This document shows positions 59,101-64,000 of a stretch of DNA of 64,000 bases, piece after piece (the first letter of the stretch is position 1; every line of letters begins with the position of its first letter). Both the position numbers and the translations under genes were made by a program. Origin of the DNA: Nageia nagi. Lineage: Eukaryota; Pinophyta. The notes below the pieces were generated by a model. That model made no database searches and was not told the origin of the DNA. It worked only from the letters and a program-made list of their open reading frames with translations. Location of the stretch: NCBI GenBank assembly GCA_050084985.1, contig JBITNC010000001.1:187612001-187676000 (forward strand), written 5' to 3'.

Positions 59101-60708
59101 AAAGGGTAATAAGGAGCATTACCTTGAAAAAATCCTTAATTGCCATGATTGACAACAAGCATGAGCCCTCAACCTTCAAAGAATCTTCTAAGCACGAGTG
59201 CTAGATGGAAGCCATAAAAGTGGATTATGAGGTGCTTATGAAAAATAAAACTTAGGACTTGGTTCCTTATCTCAATGAAAAGAATGTGATTGGCAATAAG
59301 TGGATCTACAAGGTTAAGTTCAATTTAGTTGGAGATGTTGAGAAATATAAGGCAAGGTTTGTAGCTAAAGGTTATGCTCATAAATACAATGTAGACTATG
59401 AGGAAACCTTTACTCCTATGGCAAAGATGCCTACTATGAGAGTTATTCTTGCTCTTTTTATAGCTCAAAGATGGAAAGTTTTTCAAGTTGACATCAAGAG
59501 TGCATTTCATAATGGTGACTTAGATGTGAAAATCTTCATGAATCTATCAGAAGGGTTTATCATGGAAGGCAAAGAGTCCTTTGTGTGCAAGATAAAGAAG
59601 TCATTGTATGGATTTAAGCAAGCACTTAGAGCTTGGTATAGAAATATTTCAAGGTGCTTTGCAGACATTGAATTCTCTAAGTATTTTTTTGACTCCAATC
59701 TATATGTTCTCAATCAAGGAAAAGATATGGCTTTGATTCTCTTTTATGTGGATGATTTTTTGATTACTATGAACAAGATGAAATCATTCAAGAGTGCATA
59801 TTCAAACTAAAGGCAATGTTTGAAATGATTGATCTTGTTCTCTTACACTACTATCTTGGAATGCAAGTGTATCAATACAAGGATTATACTTGCCTCATTC
59901 AATCTAAGTATATATCAGACATCTTGCAGAAGTTTGGAATGGAGGAGTGTAGATATGCTGTAATCCTAGTTTCTCTTAGAATCATTATTTCTTTAAGTTC
60001 TAACTCTTAATTAGCTGATGCTATAGCTTACAGGTAATTAATTGATAGTCTTTTATATTTGACTATATCTAGGCTAGATATTGCATTTGCAGTGAATCTG
60101 ATGGCACAGTTCATGCAGAAACCATATGTTGAGCACCTCAATGATATTAAGTAAATCTTGAGGTATGTTGCAAGGACTAAATATCTTGCTCTCAAGTATT
60201 TCAAGTTACCCTCATTTATTCTCTCTGGATTCTCAGATTCTGACTATGGAGGAGATAGAGATGATAGGAAGTCAACTTTTTGTATGTGTTAAGCATTGGT
60301 TTAGGTGCTATCTCTTGGGCTTTTAAGAAGCATCCTACTATTTCTCTTTCTACCATAAAATTTGAATATCTTGCCATGTCTATTGTAGCCCAAGAAGCCA
60401 TTTAGCTAAGGCATATTTTGAAAAAAATTAGGTATGAGCAAGGTAGCTCATCTTTGATCTCTTCAAATAATCAGTCAGCTATTTCTTTGGCTAAGAATCT
60501 AGTGTTACATTAAAGAACAAAACATATGGAAATCCATGCCCATTTTATCAGGGAGAAGGTTCTTGATGGCATCATACACCTAGAGTATTATCCATCCACC
60601 TTCAACTCTGCTAATTTGTTCACCAAGCCCCTCTTGAAAGCTCAATTCTGTAAGCTACAAGATGCTATCGGGTTGGTGAAGTTACCCTCAAGGGGGAGTG
60701 AAGTTTGA
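59101..60708 (+). pseudogene. copia reverse transcriptase and RNase H
   Basis: A 183-codon open frame (59259-59810) carries IGNKWIYKVKFN, KARFVAKGYAHKYNVDYEET, VFQVDIKSAFHNGDL, KIKKSLYGFKQALRAWY and the catalytic LFYVDDFLIT. After a shift come HYYLGMQVYQ and YISDILQKFGMEEC. RNase H follows with LSGFSDSDYGGD, KFEYLAMSIVAQEAI, HFIREKVLDGIIHLEYYPS and NLFTKPLLKAQFCKLQDAIG. The frame ends at 60708. The active-site box is intact but stops are frequent. Confidence 0.9.
60690..60698 (+). other. first polypurine tract-like site
   Basis: AAGGGGGAG at the very end of pol, identical to the tract before the 3' LTR. Confidence 0.5.
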
Positions 60709-60774
60709 ATTTTTATGTTGAATTCATATTTGTGATGACAACTTCACCCTTAGGAGGATTTTATGCTATATATT

Positions 60775-61060
60775 GTTAATTTTGTTATACACCTTTGTGG
60801 TAAGTTTACTCTATGTGAGGAACTTATTGTACAAATTGGCTAATTTAGCACTATTTAGTTATCTATGTGTGAGGAACTCTTATATGTATTTTGGCACTAT
60901 TCGGTTATCCATATGTGAGGAACTCGTATGTGCATACTCTATTTTTGGTCAATCTAGCACTGTTTAGTTATCCATGTATGAGGAACTCTTATGTGTCTTT
61001 TGGCACTATTCAGTTATGCATATGTGAGGAACTCATATGTACATGCTCTATTTTGTAATG
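60775..61060. repeat. degenerate tandem repeat in the copia 3' region
   Basis: Five copies of a unit of about 50-64 bp with 'tatgtgaggaact' (about 60813, 60868, 60914, 60978, 61022) alternating with 'ttggcactattcagttat' phrases. Confidence 0.75.
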
Positions 61061-61506
61061 ATAATCAACACATGCTTTATATATAGTAGGTGACTATAAG
61101 TTTTTGGCATGGCATCTTTGTGATGAATTATAGTACACCATTGATCAGTTCATAATGGCATTTGTGTGATTCATTTATCCTTGTTGATATGAATATGATG
61201 CATCTAACTGATCTTGTTATTTGAGTTGCTTATGACTTGCAGGTTCCTTTGAGATTGCAAGTTACTTACCTTAGGTATGCAGGCTCTTGGATACTCTTCA
61301 TGACTTCCAGTTGGATGACTACTTCATGTACATTGAAATTGATTGTGGTTAATGATTGTATTTGGCAAAGTAGTGAGTTTCAAACTAGATTTTTCTTACT
61401 TCACAAATATGTAAAAAGTTCTCATCTCCATTGTATTTGTTTGGAGGAGAACTCTCTTTCTCTCTCTTCTTCTTCTCTCTTACTCACTCTATCCCATTAT
61501 TGCATT
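61061..61506 (+). other. rest of the copia 3' untranslated region
   Basis: No gene recognised. A TC-rich run at about 61455-61490 precedes the polypurine tract. The 97-codon frame at 61237-61530 crosses into the LTR and is not a gene. Confidence 0.5.
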
Positions 61507-61515
61507 AAGGGGGAG
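61507..61515 (+). other. copia polypurine tract
   Basis: AAGGGGGAG directly before the 3' LTR; standard plus-strand primer position. Confidence 0.9.
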
Positions 61516-62020
61516 TGTTGGAATGTATAATGCATTATTGTAAAGGTTTGTATTAAATATTTTATGTAAGTTCACTAATACTTAAGGGTATCATTTGATA
61601 CCTTAAGTATTTAAGTGAATATGATAATATAACTTGTCCTACACTCCATGTCATGAGCATGCCCCTTGGGTAAAAGGATGTGCATGTCATGCTTTTGTAC
61701 ATTAGATAAAATGGTGAGCCAAAGAGAGATTTTGGCCAATAAATAGAAGGCTCCCTCTTTGTGATAACAGACCAATCATGGAGTAAAGTTATGCTATAGG
61801 ATATAAGTGTAGGAGTTGAGATTAAGAGGATTGTAAGAGAGTTGTATTTGTGATTGAAGTAAAGATCTAGTTAGTGGATGTACACCTAGTTGGAGAAACC
61901 ACTTTACATCTTGAGTTACTTTATGAGATTGTCTTATTTGTGAGTTTGTTAGATGTGTATTATGAACTTTCAAGAGATCTTGGTTGTTTAAGAATTATTT
62001 TGTTAGTGTTAGTTCCTTCA
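61516..62020 (+). repeat. 3' LTR of the copia element
   Basis: 505 bp, same length as the 5' LTR, followed by target duplication TTAAA. Confidence 0.95.
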
Positions 62021-62025
62021 TTAAA

Positions 62026-63060
62026 GGTGTATACAAATCCATAAACAAGGTGCAAATAGAGTGGCCAAATTTAATTTTAGTATCATGCATTAAATAAGTT
62101 ATATGGAAAAGGTCCTTCATGTCAATGTGTGCAAACTCTTGAGTAAATTCTCCATAATCCTATTTAAGCATGAAAGGTGGAGGGGATGAAGCAATATCAT
62201 ATTCAAGAGGCATGCTCATGTTGAAAGAAGGGTTGAAACAAATCATAAAAGCATCAAGGCCTTGATCAAATAATAAAGGATTATCAACCACTTTGAAAGA
62301 GGGTGACATAGGTCTAATGTTTATTGTAGGTAATATTTCATGAGAAAGAGTATTGAAAAATAAACTATCTAGGGATACCTCCTCTTCAACTTCATTGCAA
62401 GGAAGTTGAGATATAGAAAGGGGCTCTTGAATAGATGTTTCTCTTTCACATTAAATGACATGAAGTGCATTAATGATTAAAGCTTGATTTTGATAACCCA
62501 AACTAGATTTATCAAAGGGTAAACATGGTTCAATAGCTATGGGTTCAACAATACCATGTTCAAATTTGCCAAGGCTCTGACCTTTCCAATCACAAGTCTC
62601 ATCAAAATATTGAGAAGCAAAGGCAAACTTAGACAAGTTTTAAGGAGGAACACAAGAAGACAAAGAAGGGTGAGGTTATGTACTAGGTTCAATAGTTGTT
62701 GACATAACATTCTTCTCTTTAATGAAAGAGATGAGTTTAATACATGGCTCTTTTGATGGAGGAAAAATTGAATGACATCCCATATCTATAAGAGAAGGAA
62801 TGGTAGGAAAATTGAGAATTTGATTTTACAATTTGTATTCTCCAACTTGAGGTGATGTATATGAAACAATGGCTTTATTGGTTGACTCTCCAGTAGAAGG
62901 AACCTCACTATAAACAACAATAGTAGAAGAAGTGATAATACTATCATTCACAATGTGAGAAGATGTAGCAATATTGGAATTCACAACATAATAAGTGAAA
63001 GGTGGGACAAAAGGCACAAGACATGTGGAAGAAAAAAAATCATCATAAGAAGAAATAAAA
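62026..63060 (-). pseudogene. gypsy 2 protease-RT linker
   Basis: Continuation of gypsy 2 on the far side of the copia insertion. Acidic, low-homology linker with a 61-codon (62636-62451) and a 63-codon (63017-62826) open segment; equivalent in position to 41.1-42.2 kb of gypsy 1. No enzymatic domain. Confidence 0.6.
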
Positions 63061-63068
63061 TTGTAATA

Positions 63069-63362
63069 CTAAAATGGTTTAGGATAAGAATTAACACATG
63101 TTAATTTGCCTTCATGAATAAATTTTATGCATTGATGCAATGTAGAAGGTACACACTTCATTTCATTTATCCATGGTCTTCCAAGTAAGAGGTTATATTG
63201 TAAAGTTCCTTCAATGACATGGAATAAGGTATGCAATGTTCTTGGTCCCACCTTGAGGGGCAATACTATAGTGCCCATAGTGGTAGAAATAGTATAATTG
63301 AAGGCTCTTAGTTGTAAGGTGGAAGAGGATAGACTACTTTGAGGTATGTTAAGATGATTCAA
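63069..63362 (-). pseudogene. gypsy 2 aspartic protease, C-terminal half
   Basis: An open frame of 97 codons shows LSSSTLQLRAFNYT, GTIVLPLKVGPRTLHTLFHV, YNLLLGRPWINEMKCVPSTL and KFIHEGKLTCV: the second half of a gypsy retropepsin. The active-site Asp segment just upstream is interrupted by a stop near 63401 and reads only partly (SSLNIISSLA). Confidence 0.82.
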
Positions 63363-63382
63363 AGCTAAAGAAGAAATAATGT

Positions 63383-64000
63383 TTAAACTTGAACCATTTT
63401 AAAATTTTGGCCCTCCATGAAAGCAATTATGAAAAGAGGAGGGTGGGATCCAAGAAGTCTTGACTCAATAATCTCATGTTCATAAAAGGTTATAGCACCT
63501 GAATCACATGATTGCACATGACCCAAAAAATTGTTAAAATATTCTACATCTTTAGCTTGTACTTCAATGGATTTTAAGACTTCCATAAGTGCATCTCTAT
63601 GAGCTTTGGAAGTTTGAAGTAAATAAAAAATGGACATCTTGGTTAGTAATGATTTCAATTGATGGGTGATACTAGATTTGATGGTGATAATAGGATGCCT
63701 TTGGTTTTGATTTTGAGTAGGATCTCTTGGACCTTGGGTTCCTTTAGAATCATTATGCCTTGGAGCTTGATTTGAACTTGAGGTATCTTACCTTAGAAGG
63801 GTATTCTTTTGGTTTCTTGTAACAACATGGATCATACCAACAAAATTTTGCAAAGAAGGATTATTAACATAATTCACTTGATTTGTATGAAATTGATTTT
63901 TCCTTGAAAGTAGATCCTTCTAAACATTTAAATTTTGATTAGGTGGTGTAAGTGGATTGTCTATAACAAGGTCTTATCTTTTAATCAAATCTTGGATCAC
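63383..64000 (-). pseudogene. gypsy 2 gag C-terminal part (runs off the window)
   Basis: From the right edge inward: VIQDLIKR, NPLTPPNQNLNV, NPSLQNFVGMIHVVTRNQKN, then an open frame (63658-63383) with KMSIFYLLQTSKAHRDALME and VEYFNNFLGHVQSCDSG. The same segments occur in gypsy 1 (43.2-42.7 kb), which identifies it. The gag capsid core lies outside the window. Confidence 0.75.

Larger units (their letters stand above)
52997..62020 (+). mobile_element. structurally complete Ty1/copia retrotransposon
   Basis: 9,024 bp, with two LTRs of exactly 505 bp each (52997-53501, 61516-62020), TGTTGG...CA ends, primer-binding site, gag-pol remains in copia order (gag, protease, integrase, RT, RNase H), a polypurine tract and a perfect TTAAA target duplication (52992-52996, 62021-62025). 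LTRs differ at about 30 positions by eye (roughly 94% identity), so it is not young; conifer rates would put it many millions of years back. It interrupts the gypsy 2 reading frame in opposite orientation. Its own coding region has many stops. Confidence 0.95.
51112..64000 (-). mobile_element. Ty3/gypsy (Tat-like) retrotransposon 2, split by a copia element
   Basis: Minus-strand gag tail, protease and linker at 62026-64000 and RT start plus integrase at 51112-52991 are the two halves of one element. The split corresponds exactly to the copia insertion (52997-62020) with TTAAA on both sides. RT beyond its first part and all of RNase H are missing, with an inverted copia LTR tip at the junction (52100-52219). 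The element continues past the right edge of the window. Confidence 0.85.

Overview
The window looks like a piece of a very large, AT-rich, repeat-choked seed-plant genome, most likely a conifer. The evidence is one ordinary plant gene with plant-type GT-AG introns, one of them about 15.5 kb long; nested Ty3/gypsy and Ty1/copia retrotransposons that are mostly old and full of stop codons; and a Penelope-like reverse transcriptase relic, a class known among plants chiefly from conifers. No bacterial, organellar, rRNA, tRNA or CRISPR features were seen. The organism call is inference.

Left third (1-19.3 kb): one host gene on the minus strand, a homologue of the organelle outer-membrane E3 ubiquitin ligase SP1/SPL1 (MUL1 family). 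Six exons (start codon at 19081, last visible exon ending at 2483) give 184 uninterrupted codons with matching splice phases. The RING-encoding 3' end lies beyond the left edge. Intron 2 (3314-18861) contains a decayed gypsy element with both LTRs, a separate gypsy gag relic, a probable solo LTR, a complex tandem array and a hAT/DUF659 transposase fossil. Intron 6 contains a solo LTR and the Penelope relic. A TATA-like site, a pyrimidine patch and four exact 34-bp repeats lie just upstream of the gene.

Middle (19.5-36 kb): an element about 3 kb long with long inverted arms, one arm carrying a complete 268-bp TRIM/SMART retrotransposon with a target-site duplication. Next comes a plant-mobile-domain (PMD) gene relic, apparently split by a non-autonomous LTR element (25211-34011) with two 1,977-bp LTRs around a core of about 0.5 kb. 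Its second LTR is broken by a gypsy integrase segment plus degenerate minisatellites.

Right half (36-64 kb): two related minus-strand Ty3/gypsy elements of a Tat-like lineage. The first (about 37.6-47.2 kb) keeps the order gag, protease, RT, RNase H, integrase, and possibly a further ORF beyond integrase. The second (51.1 kb to beyond the right edge) is split by a structurally complete 9,024-bp Ty1/copia element (52997-62020, TSD TTAAA) and has lost the middle of its RT/RNase H, where an inverted copia LTR tip now sits. A second PMD relic lies between the two gypsy elements.

No retroelement here looks able to make its own proteins. The only gene with clearly intact coding exons is the SP1-like ligase. 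The main interest is structural: a host gene stretched around nested fossils, several well-bounded small or non-autonomous elements, and unexplained repeats at the promoter.
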